Source of the DNA: Strix aluco
Lineage: Eukaryota > Chordata > Aves > Strigiformes > Strigidae
Direction of reading: 5' to 3'
NCBI RefSeq assembly: GCF_031877795.1
Contig: NC_133937.1
Location: 17,201,501 to 17,265,500, forward strand
Length of the DNA stretch: 64,000 nucleotides
Below, piece after piece: positions 40,972-53,000 of this stretch (position 1 is its first letter; each line of letters begins with the position of its first letter). The notes under the pieces are model-generated. The model saw only the letters and a list, made by a program, of their open reading frames with translations, did not search any database and was not told the DNA's origin. Made by a program: the position numbers and the translations under genes.

Positions 40972-42775
40972 GCTTAAAACTATTGCAAAGTCAAAGAGGT
41001 TTTGAAAGTATAATTCATAATTTTTTAAAAGCCAAATCAGTGATGTTACAGAAATGACTTTGTAGAATAGGAAACGAGGCCAAAACTGTATTTATCTGAG
41101 AGATAATTTCAATTTAAAAATGAGGAATAAAAATGCAATTTTTCAAGCTTTTGTAACATCCGTCACAGAATATTTTGCTTGTTATTCAATAATTGCTCCA
41201 CCCTCCAGTCAAATTTAACTTTTCCAATTGAATTACAATTCTCTCAGATGACACTGTGTTTTAAGTTTCTTTAGGCACTCTTATAATATTTAATGAAATC
41301 TCAGCTTAATCTGCTTTAAATTAACCAGTGCAGTCAACAATAAAGAATGAGGGCAAAAATAAGTTTTTTAAAAGTCATCGGTGGCTTAGAAATTCATTGA
41401 AGTAGCTGATTAGTTTTGAATATTCACAGCAGAAGAGTCTGGGAAGTAATTGCACAGAGGCTATGATTCTTCTGGTTTAAAACTGTTTAAAGATGAACGC
41501 ACTGAATGAACTATTTTACAGTCCCTGAACACTTCAGGCAAAAGAATGCAGCAGCAAAATTAAGGAAGTGAAGTAAATGACAGTTTTTGGTGAAGACTAG
41601 GACAGGAATAAGGAACACAGGATTGTGTTATTCTTCACTTAAGTATACTGCAGGTACCCCAGGGATTTCCAATTTTGGATGTATAACACTTGGTTTAATT
41701 CTTTTAGGGCTCTTTTCAAGAAAGATTTTTTTGAAAAACTTCTCCCTCCCAAGAAATATTTGTACAAAATTAATTTTTTTGTCTAATGTTAGGGAAAAAA
41801 GCCACCCAAGGAACCTTTGCAGCACCATACCTCATTGCAGTACCCTGGAGCACAGCGTCAGGTTACACAGGAAAGCATACAGCTCTTCATGGCTATTGCC
41901 AGTGTTGGGAGTCCGAGCAAAATGTTGTGGGGATGGCATATTAGGGAGCACCATTTTAAATTAATTTAGTTAAACCATCTGACAAAGCAAGCTTTCGTTA
42001 CTGCAGCTAACCAACCATCCCTCAGCTCAACTGAAGTACTTCGAGTCATGAAAAGCTTAGAAACCAAAGCACTGTTTACCCTCCTCCCAAGTGCAAACAT
42101 GGCACTCTTGTCAGCATGTGCATTGGCTTCTGCAAGCAGAACTTTCCAGTTTATAAAACAGCCCTCTGCTTAGTCATACTCAAAAAGGGTAAGTACTTTT
42201 TTACCCTGAAGGGAGGTATGTACCTGGCATGCTGGCTAGAAAAGGAAGAACAGAACATTTCTTAAGAATTCAGGAACTTGCTCAATAGATCCTCACTATT
42301 TCTGAAGACCCTCAATCATTAGATGTGATTTTTGTCTGCTTTCAGCACCAAGAGTGCGCTTACCCGCAGACAGATTACTAAACTGGATTCAAGCCTTTTG
42401 CGCATTTTTTTTGAAAATGCAGGAGAACTGGTATTCTCTATCCTTACCTTCTCTCAGGTATTTCCATCTCTTGTACACACTTGTTACAGACACTGTTCCT
42501 CCATGAAGGTCTTATCTAAGGTAGTTATTAAACTGAAAGAAGTAAATAAAAATAAAAGCATTATTTTTGCAGTTGTCTGGAAGCCAATAATGTCTCAGGT
42601 TTGGACCCTAGGGAAGACACAAGTCCTCTGATTTCAGTGGCGTTGAATTCTACCTCATAAATAAAAATTTTCAAATAAGTCAGCTCTCCATAAAACATCA
42701 GAAAAGAAAATGGGAACAATTTCCCAGTAACAAGCACTTCATGCATAAAATTTATTTCTTAATCATAATTAAAGG

Positions 42776-42788
42776 TTTTTTTTTTTTT
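42776..42788. repeat. Poly-T run of 13
   Basis: Simple homopolymer within a T-rich stretch. Confidence 0.85.
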
Positions 42789-43027
42789 CCTTTTTATTGT
42801 TCTTTTTTCAAGTTTTGTGTTCATGGCAGTAAATAAATTCAGTGCCTGGACTTGAGTCCTAAACCACTGACTAATTTCAAGGTCACCATGTTTATCTCCT
42901 ATTGCACTGGTGTGGGCATAAGGTCTGCTGGAAATGTCATTAATTCTGTAGACTTCTCCTGAAAGGTCCAGAGCTGACAGATGGATAGTCTGCTTTGGTT
43001 ATTTTCTTTCCCTACCTTGGCATCTTG

Positions 43028-43049
43028 AAAAACAAAACAAAACAAAACC
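43028..43049. repeat. Short (AAAAC)n microsatellite
   Basis: About four units of AAAAC. No adjoining SINE body was recognised. Confidence 0.85.
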
Positions 43050-43850
43050 AACCTTAAGATATCACAGCTCCACTCCTTTTTCAGATGTGTCATGAGGAAA
43101 GAGGTAGGAAGCAAAATCTGAAAGAATTGAAACAGGAATAAGATTAAAATATGCCTCCACATTTACAAACAGGGTATATATTTAGGTGTTTGCTGGATGT
43201 TGAAAACCTTCAATTCCCAGCTGTACCAGAAGAATTTGCGATTGCTTGGTATTTTCGGGGAGAGTAGCTTTTAGACAACTCCCTGAGTACAAAACTGAGG
43301 CTGGTACACTTGTGCACACCAAATTAAATTTAATAAAGCCAGCATCAAAAGCCCCACTAGTACAGGTGATTGATGTCATATGGGCTGGGAGAACTCCCAA
43401 GAGCAGAAGACATGGGTGGTAAAGAATTTAAACTATTCTGCTATATAAATATGGACTGAAGCGGACATTAAGGCAAGGAAGCCCTGTGCCCTCTGTCAGG
43501 CAGGACAGAACAGCTAACAGGATTACAGTTGTTCCTTCTGAAGGAAAGAGCGAGGAAAATTGTCTTCTGTCTCTATTTTTCTTCCCACCTTTCATTTGTT
43601 CAGCCTCTCTTGCATGTTTGTACCAACCCCACTGGGCTCTGACCTTATTGGAGATCTGTAGCTTCAGGCACACAAACACAGCTACAAATTGGCAGCCAGA
43701 GTACATACACCTGGGACAACAGTGATGATGGAGTAATCCCCCCTAGATCAAGGAGGGGTGCAGAAAAGAAGGGGAGAGGGTACATAGGTCCTCGCAAAGC
43801 AAAAAGGCAAACATGAGCCTTTTCTGTGCGTGTCTGCTTTTTTTCCATTC

Positions 43851-43865
43851 TTTTTTTTTTTTTTT
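43851..43865. repeat. Poly-T run of 15
   Basis: Simple homopolymer preceded by further T-rich sequence. Confidence 0.85.
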
Positions 43866-46800
43866 AAATCTCTACAGCTGACTTGGATCTTAACTCCCAG
43901 GCATAAATCTTGCCAAATTGTTTGGCATCTTTATACACAGCACTAAGGCTTGCACAGCACGGTGAGCCAAAAATATTAAGAAACATAGTATTTTGTTATG
44001 TAGATAATGACTTATAGCTTTCTGTCTCAAAGTACTCAGAAACTTCCACCACATCTGGAAAACCAGCATTAGAAGTGTACACACCACCACTGAAGCTCTG
44101 ACATAGACCTCTAGACCTCTTCCCCACCAATCTGTGGGATTACCAAACTGTAGAGCTCATGACTGATGCTTCCAAAAGCATTAGTTAGACCCCTACAAAT
44201 TTTGGGATGGGTGAGACTCATCCCTCTGGTTGAACAAATCTGAAAATAGGCCACTATGTTCTGACTTCCCAGGGCTTTCCTGGAAACTTGGGGTTAATTT
44301 GAGTAGTTCAAGGGACTCAGAACAAGGTGCAGAAAAGAAATCTTTTACTGCCGTATCACTGCTGCAGCCACTAGACTGTGTTCATTCTCTGAATCAAACA
44401 GCAAATAGACTGGCATATTTTCCTTTTTTTCCCTTGCACTTTCTTTCCTCCCTCCCTGTTTTGTTAAAAATAAAATAAAAAAACTGAAGAGCTCTATAAG
44501 AAATTCCATTTGGCAGCTGTAGAGTGGATAGTGCACATAAAGAAGAGATTCCTTTGCTGTGCCTAATGCATGCTGCTTATCCAAATTAGCCACACAATTA
44601 CTTCTATCAATGCAAAAATAGTTTAATGTTTTTTTCTAGAGCACAGCACTTGAGAATGACTTAAAATGCAGTGTAATTTGCCACAGTGTATGTCCTGAAG
44701 TGGCTCACTAATGAAAAGAGGATTAACTCTCCATTATTCTGAATTACCATTTTGTGAAATCACTAACAATATTTTCATTTATATACATATAACCCAAGGG
44801 GGAGAAATATTCCAGCCATCCAAGTGATTAACAAATAAAATTCATTAAATAACATGCACTTTGGTCTTATTTATGAAGAGAAAGATTAGGGTATAAAAAT
44901 GCAGATGACTGAATTTTTATCATCCTTGTTCTGATAATACACTTAAGTCCGTGACAGCGTAATTGGTGAGCACTGGCAGTTCAGCATCATATGCACATGC
45001 TGGACTGAGAGGCAGAGCCCACAGGATGTTAGGCTCGGCAGACAAAACCTTGCAGGCTTGAGCATCGGACCCCAGTCCCACGGAGATGGGCCCAGCCCTC
45101 AGCTGCTGACCAGTCCACCCAGGGTGGCACAGAGAGGGAAGGTCTCCGCAGCTCACAGGGCCTGGCCTTGGCACAGTGCAGCAGAACAAGAGAGGAGCTG
45201 TGGCCTGGGCATAAGAGAAGAGTGGGAGCCGCAGATTGCTCTGCCTCACTGGAAGGGAACTCCCAACCCCAGATGCAGGGCTCTATTCCTCACTACGCCC
45301 CAAAGCTGGGCTTGAACCTTCCTGCCGGGGGACAACGGCAGTTCCTGCTACTGACGCCCCTCTTCATCCCTCCCTCATGGAATAAGAAAGGCTCTGCTGT
45401 GCTGGAGCAGCACTGCAAGATGCAAGCAGGGTGCAGAGTCCTTTATTCAAAGGGTGTGAGGACTGTCCCTACGCCAGAGAGCTTTCAAATCCAAGGTTGC
45501 ATGTCCCCAGCACAGTATGGTGCCATGAAGTGACTGCCAAGCTGGTACAGGAAAGCTGCATCGGTACATCATTGAGCCTGCACTAACTAGTCTATAAAGA
45601 AAAGCATTTTAGCCCAAACGAAGCAGTGCAAGAGGTAGGAGACTGCTCCGACAAGCCTGTGCAGGGGTAACCCTGCAATCTGTCTGCCATCTGACTGCAC
45701 TGGGTGAATACCCTGCAAGGAACAGTCTCCGCTCCCCAGAGGTCTGCAAAAGAAATTTGAGCTTTCCCTGCCTGGGCTTGTCGTCTGTATATAGACACAC
45801 AGTCATCCTTATATCCACAACAGCATTAAGAACAGCCACCAAAAAAATAATCAAATTCACTTTTCACTTTCTAACCTAAAAGGGCAGGCCTAGGAAACAG
45901 TCTTCCCTTGGCTCTGCTTGGTGTAGACAGGTCAGTGAGAGATGAGGTTAGACATCTTTGGTTCCTAGAAAGACACAAGCTTTCCTGTCCTTCTCCCCCA
46001 ACCAAATGCTTCATGGTAATTAATTTCAGAGCTCAAGTAGCAAACCAGCCCCTTTTTCCACCTTCCCCTCCTCCTAGTTAAACTGTTACTTCTTACTTAG
46101 TCCAGAGTCAAATCTGAAATACATATTTTATTAGAGGAATTTCAGCTGATGCTTTCCTGTGTTCTAATTCAATTTAAAAATCCTCACAGCAGATAACATT
46201 GGCAAGGCATAAAAGAACATAGCTTACTTGAAAGTTCAGGGAGCATATGGCTTCCGAGGACAGACAGAAATGAGTATTTCTCAGCAGTGGTCTAACTTCC
46301 AGAGTGCTAACCAAGCTTCAAACTGAGACAGTGTTACAGTACCACAAATGATCACTTGCAGATTGTAATTGCCCTGTTTTGAGGTCTGCAGTCTATGAGC
46401 AGGACTATTGGTGTAACAAATCAATGCGCTGCGGCCACCAAGCAAGATTACTGATTACATTGCTTTCCTCTTTTTCCCTTCATTTCCTACCCTCCCATTT
46501 TACAGAGCCATGAACAAAAGCACAGTCAGTCCTTCAGCATCAAGGCACCAGGCTCTCAGTTAAGATAATTCCTTACTAGACAAAGAGCAGTCCTTATCAA
46601 GTTCTAGGTAACAGCCTATATTCACTCCCAAAGTCAGACTGCATTAGATTTGTATCTCTGACAGTCTAACATTATCTAAACTGTTAAGTCTGCATGTACA
46701 ATTAGCATAATTATGGCATGGGAAGGAAAAAGGCTCTCCTGGGGAATGGCCACTAGGAGCACAGAGATGGGACTTGGTGCTACTCAGAGGCACGCAAGAC

Positions 46801-48860
46801 GGAGCCCAGGGTGAGTTTGCTAGAAGCTGGAATTCTCAGAGTCCTTTACCAATCTCAACAGAGGACCACTTAGCTAAACATCATCATCACGTTTTAGGAA
46901 GCTTGGCTGAAAGATAGATCCCCTTGCCAGTGAAAGCAAGCCAATTTTTGAACAAAGGTGTACATATGCCAAACAAAAAATGACTCCACGATCTCGCCTA
47001 GCTTTGGAGTAGGAAAACAGGAACCATTTGGCTTTTTCAAGTTTTGCAGAGAAACAGAACATGACAGGCACAAAAGAGCCCAAACTGAGGAAACAAACCC
47101 CATGGGTACATGGGATGTCAGTGAAAAATGGTCATCTTGCTTTCAGGAGAGCTCTACAACAGCTGCATGAAGTCACCAGCCAAATTTTTGTAATTAAAAG
47201 GACACAAACACCACCAGTGGCCAACAAAAAATTTGTGGGAGTCACTACAGGATTTGTTGCCTGCTAGAAAGGTGGATTTTTGGCAGGCTTTACTCACGCA
47301 CTTCATAAGAGCAAGCCCAACTCCACCTCTTGTTGTTATGAGTCTTCTACGGAACTGCAAGGTTCAACTTCTCTCCTCAACCAGATGAGAGGCAGGAGCA
47401 ACCACTGCCCTGAGATATCAGGGAGTCCAGCAGGAGAAACAAGACAAACCCACCAGGGAGATGGAGCAGACAAGAAAGGCTGCAGCAGAAGGCTAGCAAC
47501 ACAGGAAAAAGAGGAACTTGTTTCAGAGGACAAGAGGGGAAGATGGTTAAGTGACAACTGGCAACAGGGTAAACAAGAGGTCAGGCATGTGGCCAGCCCC
47601 AGATTCTAGTTTCTAGAGATTTGCTGTAGCATAAAGATCAGCTGCATGAGCAGTTTAACTTCCTGCTGAGAAAGAGCAGAACAAAACGTGCTTTGCCTTC
47701 AGAAATGTGCAAATCCACAGAAGAAAACCAAAGGAGACATTACAACATCTATGTCCCTCACAAAAATCCTTCTCCAACATTGTGCCTGCATCTATGACAT
47801 GAGTATTTGTCTGGTAGTGTGCAGAGTTTCCAGTGCTGTTAATTTGGACTGAACAGCTCTCATGTACATCTTTATCACTTGTCAATCACTCCCTTGTTTC
47901 TTCTTCTTCTTTACTGAGAATACCTGGATGTACTGCACCTCAGATTTCCCCCTGCAAAATTTTCTTCAAGTAATCAAAAAATTAAAATAAAAGATGATCT
48001 GAAAAATCCTTGACCTAAACACACCCAATGCTGTATGTATAGGGATACCAGCTGACATCTCTGGCAGGACAGTGCAGTGCCACAGCTGAGCTAAGGAGCA
48101 CAGCATTGCACTCTTGCAGCTGTACTGCACCTGCAGCAGCTGGTATGGTTGCTGCTGGTGCAAGGGTTTCTATATCACACATATTTTGCTGGGCTTTTAC
48201 CCAAGAAACTTCATTTGCAGGGGATTAGGAAAGTTAAACATGGATGCAAAAAACCCACCTGTCCAAGAGACAAGAATATTCTTGCAAACCTGTAGTTACC
48301 TACCATGTCCTAAGGCAGTATCTTTCTAAAGGCATGGATGGAGGAGGTGTCAAGACTCAAGTTCATCTCTGGGCTTTAACTTCTCTCACCAGCTTTGCAA
48401 CAACTCCAGGCTGCCCTCTGAGCTCCCGCTGGGCTGCTCGTGGGGTCAGTGCCCAGCTCTTAAGTGAGGCACAGCCTTGGGGAAGTAGGGGAGGAGCGAG
48501 ACCACCTAACTGGGATGTAACTTTGACTCCACAGCTGGGGGAGGCAAACTCTAAAGGAAAAGCCTCAATCAGGACAGCAGCTGAGGAAATCACAGCAAGC
48601 AGGAGAAAATCTGGAGCTTCGAGAGAAGTGTAAAGTGAACACCAAAGGATTCTATACTAGCAGATAGCTCAAAACGCACAGGACATCAAGGTTGTCAGTT
48701 CTGAGCAACACAGCTCTGACAGCATGGCCAGGCAAAGGGTGTTGTTTCTGGCAACATTAATGATACTCTGATTTTAGCTACAGGATAACATTACTCCATT
48801 GCTCCCTTCTATATGTTCATCAGTGATTCTTCCTACCCACTTAGCAGGTATGCATCTAGG

Positions 48861-48870
48861 TTAAAAATAA
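48861..48870. promoter_or_regulatory. MEF2-type site TTAAAAATAA upstream of DUSP29
   Basis: Exact match to YTAWWWWTAR, about 0.67 kb upstream of the DUSP29 start codon. It lies in A-rich DNA, so chance is a real alternative. Confidence 0.3.
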
Positions 48871-49401
48871 AAAAAAGAGTGAACCTAAAAAGAAGGAAGT
48901 TCTTGAGCCTATCCTCGCTAAAAAATATTTTGTCAATCAGTCAGTGGTGCTGCAAAAAAGCAAACTCTCATTGCTGCAAAAAGTCTGTGAGGTTCAGTGT
49001 GCAGGGCTGCATTAAGATCTTGAAAGAGTAGAAGAGGTACACCCAGCATTCCCTTAAATGGACAAATCTATCTCCCTGCGTTGCTGAAAATCACATAAAG
49101 AAGCCACCTTTAGGAGATTCACAACTAATGCTAAAGAAACATATTTTCCCTACTCCATTCCCCTAGCTGCTCTAGATCCCTTGGACCAAGCCAAATTCTC
49201 ACCAGTGGATTTTCCAAGAAATAAATTCCAAGTGGACTCTGAATTTCAGCGATCACAAACCTTTGGCTTTTGTTCCCTTTGCTGGTGAGCTCGTCCAACA
49301 AAGAATTCCTTGCCTAGTCCAGGGGAGACAGAAATCCAAGTGCAAGTCTGTGTCCACCACAGAGCAGGTACCTCTGTCCCATACCATGCCCAGCCCAATC
49401 A

Positions 49402-49437
49402 CACCTGGCCAGTGCTGCTCCCAGCGCCCCACAACTG
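49402..49437. promoter_or_regulatory. E-box pair just upstream of DUSP29 coding exon 1
   Basis: CACCTG at 49402-49407 and CAACTG at 49432-49437 are two CANNTG E-boxes 24 bp apart, about 100-135 bp upstream of the start codon. Paired E-boxes are the classical binding arrangement of myogenic factors, and DUSP29 is a skeletal-muscle gene. If the first coding exon is also the first transcribed exon, this would lie in the core promoter. No TATA box is visible. Confidence 0.35.
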
Positions 49438-49536
49438 GAGAAGCAGTCGCTTGCTTTGTGCTTCCTCAGGTTAACCTTCTGTTTTCATTGCATTCTAGTT
49501 TCTTGCACGTCCTGAGCGCACTACTCCATGGACAAG

Positions 49537-49712
49537 ATGTCATCAGCAGGTTTGAACGTTGGGAAGAAAAATGCATACACAGCAATCAAAGTAGATCCTG
49601 ATGAGGATTACTGTACCCCAGGTGCATTTGAATTGGAGCGACTCTTCTGGAAAGGATGCCCGAAGTACACTCATGTCAATGAAGTCTGGCCCAACCTCTA
49701 CATAGGAGATGA
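49537..49712 (+). CDS. DUSP29: DUSP29 coding exon 1 (residues 1-58 plus 2 nt)
   Basis: It encodes [20 protein letters not shown], then an acidic PDEDY stretch, [15 protein letters not shown] and [16 protein letters not shown]. Two in-frame ATGs compete: 49528 (MDK, T at -3) and 49537 (MSS, A at -3). I choose 49537 because the human protein begins MTSGEV at the matching place and the context is better. The 49528 start would add three residues. A pyrimidine-rich tract ending in AG at 49497-49498 could be an acceptor, implying an untranslated exon further upstream. Otherwise transcription may start just upstream, next to the E-box pair. The donor GTAAGT begins at 49713 in phase 2. Confidence 0.92.
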
Positions 49713-49756
49713 GTAAGTCTACATAGTTCATCTCTTCTACACAGGAGATGACTAAG
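49697..49756 (+). repeat. Near-duplicate of the exon 1 donor region inside intron 1
   Basis: The 21 bases at 49697-49717 span the end of exon 1 and the GTAAG donor. They recur at 49736-49756 with two changes. In the second copy the donor GT reads CT (GATGACTAAG in place of GATGAGTAAG), so it cannot act as a GT splice site. A partial copy TCTACATAG lies between them at 49718-49726. Confidence 0.85.
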
Positions 49757-50043
49757 CTGTACTAAGTACAGCTCACCAACAGAACAAAGTGTTTCTTTCC
49801 CCCTCCTACCCATTCATTAGTATTTAGTGGTGATGATGTGAGTTGATGAGCTACTGACAGATGCCAGAGTTCAACAGAGCAATCGGAGCCTGACATGGCC
49901 CTTACAGATATAGACACACAGTGTTGGTTGCTGCTGCTTCAGGGAAGTGCTGGGTAAGTGCAGCAGGGTCTACTGTTAAAGACCGAGTAAGAGGAGCAGT
50001 TGTGGCACCAGTGTAGGCTGCAGAGGTCAAAGCTAGTCATGAT

Positions 50044-50053
50044 CTATTTTTAA
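50044..50053. promoter_or_regulatory. MEF2-type site CTATTTTTAA in DUSP29 intron 1
   Basis: Exact consensus match 331 bp past the exon 1 donor. An E-box-like CAGTTG lies about 50 bp upstream. It is a candidate proximal intronic muscle element, with no further support. Confidence 0.35.
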
Positions 50054-53000
50054 ATGGCTCATTTCAAGGAGTAATTTGTCATTTATCTCTGAGTGAAAGT
50101 CCTTCCACAGTTACACTGACAAGAGCATGGCCTAGATGTGTTGGACCACAGCTTAGGTTGGTTTAAGCCTAAAATGTAATTCTTGAAAAGTGACAGAAGA
50201 GACAGCTCAACCTGAAGTGGTATTTCTGCATTTCCAAGCCTATGCTTGTGTACATGGAATACTCTGCATTTCCAAATTGCTCAAGAGATTAGAACCCTGT
50301 GGAAGGCAAAGCTGCAGATATGTGTCTCACTGATGAGACCAAGTGTGATTTGGAAAAAAACCAAACCCTCAAAACAGACTTAGCTCTGCTGAGCACAGGA
50401 CTAAACTAGAAACAGCCTATTCCAACAAGCAGAGATGACTGTTGCAGCAGGGAGACATGCCATCAGAAAATCGCCCAACCCAAACCCTAAGCAAAGCGAG
50501 AGAACTTTTCTTACCCCTTAGGCAGTATTGGTCCATTTCCCATTTTCCTCTACACCCTGTGCTAACATGACATTTATTTTACATCATCACTGTAAGGCAC
50601 AAGCAGAAGCCCCACTGGCTCCAAAGTTCTCAATAATTTTTTAAAAGGTCCTAAAATTCATCTGTTGCCAGTTTATAAAAGAAGAAAGATATACAGCCTT
50701 GAAAGTTACAAGACTCCTAATATCATCGACCAATTACTTCTGTGGCGCCAGAGGCAACAGAAAGACACGCGAGTTCTGGGCTTCAGCTGAGACTCCCACT
50801 TCTAGAGAAAGAAAAAAAAAAAAAGCTATGGGAAGAGCCTGGCCAAATGATTCAGGAACAAAGGAAAAGGGGGTTGAGTTGTCCTCTCCCCATACTACCC
50901 CACCCCTCTTGTTAGATATTTCTAACACAAGATTCAGTGTAAAGAACAACCAGCAAAATTATTCTGAATGAAGCCATTAGAATTTCCATCTTATCTCTGT
51001 GATGAAGCTACAGCTCTGCCTTCTGAGCTAAGGGATCTAATGAGAAAACAGGTCTTTGGATAGTCAGTCCTCAAGCCCAGGACACCAGTCACTGACTATT
51101 TCCTGTAATCATTCCTGTAGCAGTAGCTTGTTACACCTTGTAATTTAATAAATGCTAGGAGATACGACTGAATACAACACACACCTGCACTTAGTACAAA
51201 CCAGAAGAACAAACTTCTTGACAGGTACTTCGAGCTACACCCACTCACGCTGGGCAGTATATTTCTGCAGGGGACTGATCAGGAGGAAATCAATGGTGCT
51301 TCAAGGGGAAACAAGTCCTCCACGTGACTGGGACAAAAGAATGAGAAAACCAATAGAGAAGGAAAAAGAAGTGAGGAGCAGGTGGGGGGTGAACAGAAGT
51401 AAAACTTCACCAGAAAATGGGGCTCCCTGCAAGAGAACCACTATTGTCAGCCAGATAAGGGCAAACTTGACATCCAATAGCAGAAAATCTGAGATGAGAA
51501 CTGGTCTGCAGGCAAGATGCAGCTTTCATTACTAGAACTAAAATCTGATTTGAAGCAGGCAAAGTCCAGGGACCTCTGTATCTATCCTCAGCCAGTTCCA
51601 CATCTTACTTCTGACCAACAGCCTCCCCCTTCAGTGTGGCAGGATTTTTTGTATTGTTTTATTTTCAGATCTTGCTGTAGCACTGGTCGCCAAAGAGCTG
51701 CTATGGAGACGTGAACAGATGTTGGGTGTATTTGCATCCTTAGCCATGCTAAATTAAGGTTGATCTTGAAAGAATTTAGTGGAGCTCATCAACAAAATCA
51801 AGTGAACACACACATATAGAGTTTATCTTCAGAGCCTTCACATCTGTGCTTCATTCCTGCCTCCTGCATTTACAAGGTTAACAGAACTTGTGACTGCTTA
51901 TGGAAATGCTAATTAATTACCCTGACTACGTAACCACATCTTCCTTCTAATGCAATACAGGCTATCAAGGAGTCCTGTGAGGCCACTCAATCCTTTTGTT
52001 ACACTGCTTTGCTGCAGATGTTACCCAGAGGCAATGAAATCTCCATGAGCCTGTCAGGCCCAGAATAATCAAAGCCTCAAAATATAACATGCTGTGTTCA
52101 GCTCCAATTGAAATTTTCCTCCAGCAAGTTCCAAGGACTTTTAAAGACCAGACACTGGAACTTGTAGGAGACAGGCCAGTGATAGGAAAAAAACAGGCTT
52201 TGCCAAGATTTTGATTCAGCAGCTACCAGGATTAGTGCTTGCATGTACCCTCCTCACATCCAGAAGCCTTCTAAAGGGATAGAATGCAGCTTTGTCTTGC
52301 TCCTTTCTTTCACTGGTCACCAGGTTACTTGCACGGGCAGTTTTACTGGCTGATCCCAAGCCTGCTTGGTTCACTACAATCACATGGAAAAATCTCTGCC
52401 AGTTATGCAGCTTGTAGTTTCTTCTTGTGGCTCTTCAGTGGTCACCTTATTACCTGAGATGATGTTCATGGTTCCACATTTCTGAATTTCAAAGAATATT
52501 TTAGCTGAAGACAAAGGCCTCCCAATATTTTGTTTTCCTCTTAACCATCCTCTCTCTCATTGGGATTTAAGGCTTGATCCCATTTTCAAGTTTTTCTGTG
52601 TTCTCAAACTACTCCCAGGGGAAAAGAAGTCTTCTGGAGCCTAATTCTTAACAGGTTAAACATGAAAAATAATTTTCTGGATATGCAGCTGAACTGAGCT
52701 TCCACTTCAAGAAAGCTATGGTCAGTGCTTGTCCCAGTAGAGCCCCAGCTCAAGAACACAAGCTGTTCATAACATTATGTTCTTGAGAATTAACACAGGT
52801 AAGGTTCAAAGAGTACACATGAGTAACTCAAACCTACAGATTGGAGTGTATGACAATTATAATGTATAACTAAACTTTAAATACATGCTTAACTAAAACT
52901 CATTCTCTCTTCTTCCTTTTCTTCAGAAAAACAATACAGTATGACTTTTTCCAAGTGACTAAGTAGAAAGACATTTTATACTGATCTAGAAGAAAGATGG

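Larger units (their letters stand above)
23206..49498. other. Gene-poor interval between DUSP13B and DUSP29
   Basis: I searched this 26 kb for a third DUSP (P-loop HCxxGxSR, EVWPNL or the exon 2 core) and found none. Longer open frames such as 32212-32610, 36553-36963 (minus), 41587-41964 and 45168-45533 have no recognisable domain and are treated as chance. The interval contains SINE/LINE-like relics, homopolymers, short microsatellites, a 17-bp tandem pair, MEF2-type sites at 28958 and 32847, and AT-rich stretches (about 24.0-24.2 and 41.1-41.4 kb) with the look of conserved non-coding DNA. The stretch 45.0-45.5 kb is GC-richer but has no CpG-island character or exon that I can support. Confidence 0.65.

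Noticed and set aside
45058-45533. GC-richer stretch with 85- and 121-codon frames
   Set aside because: No conserved motif, no CpG-island density, and frames consistent with locally GC-rich composition.
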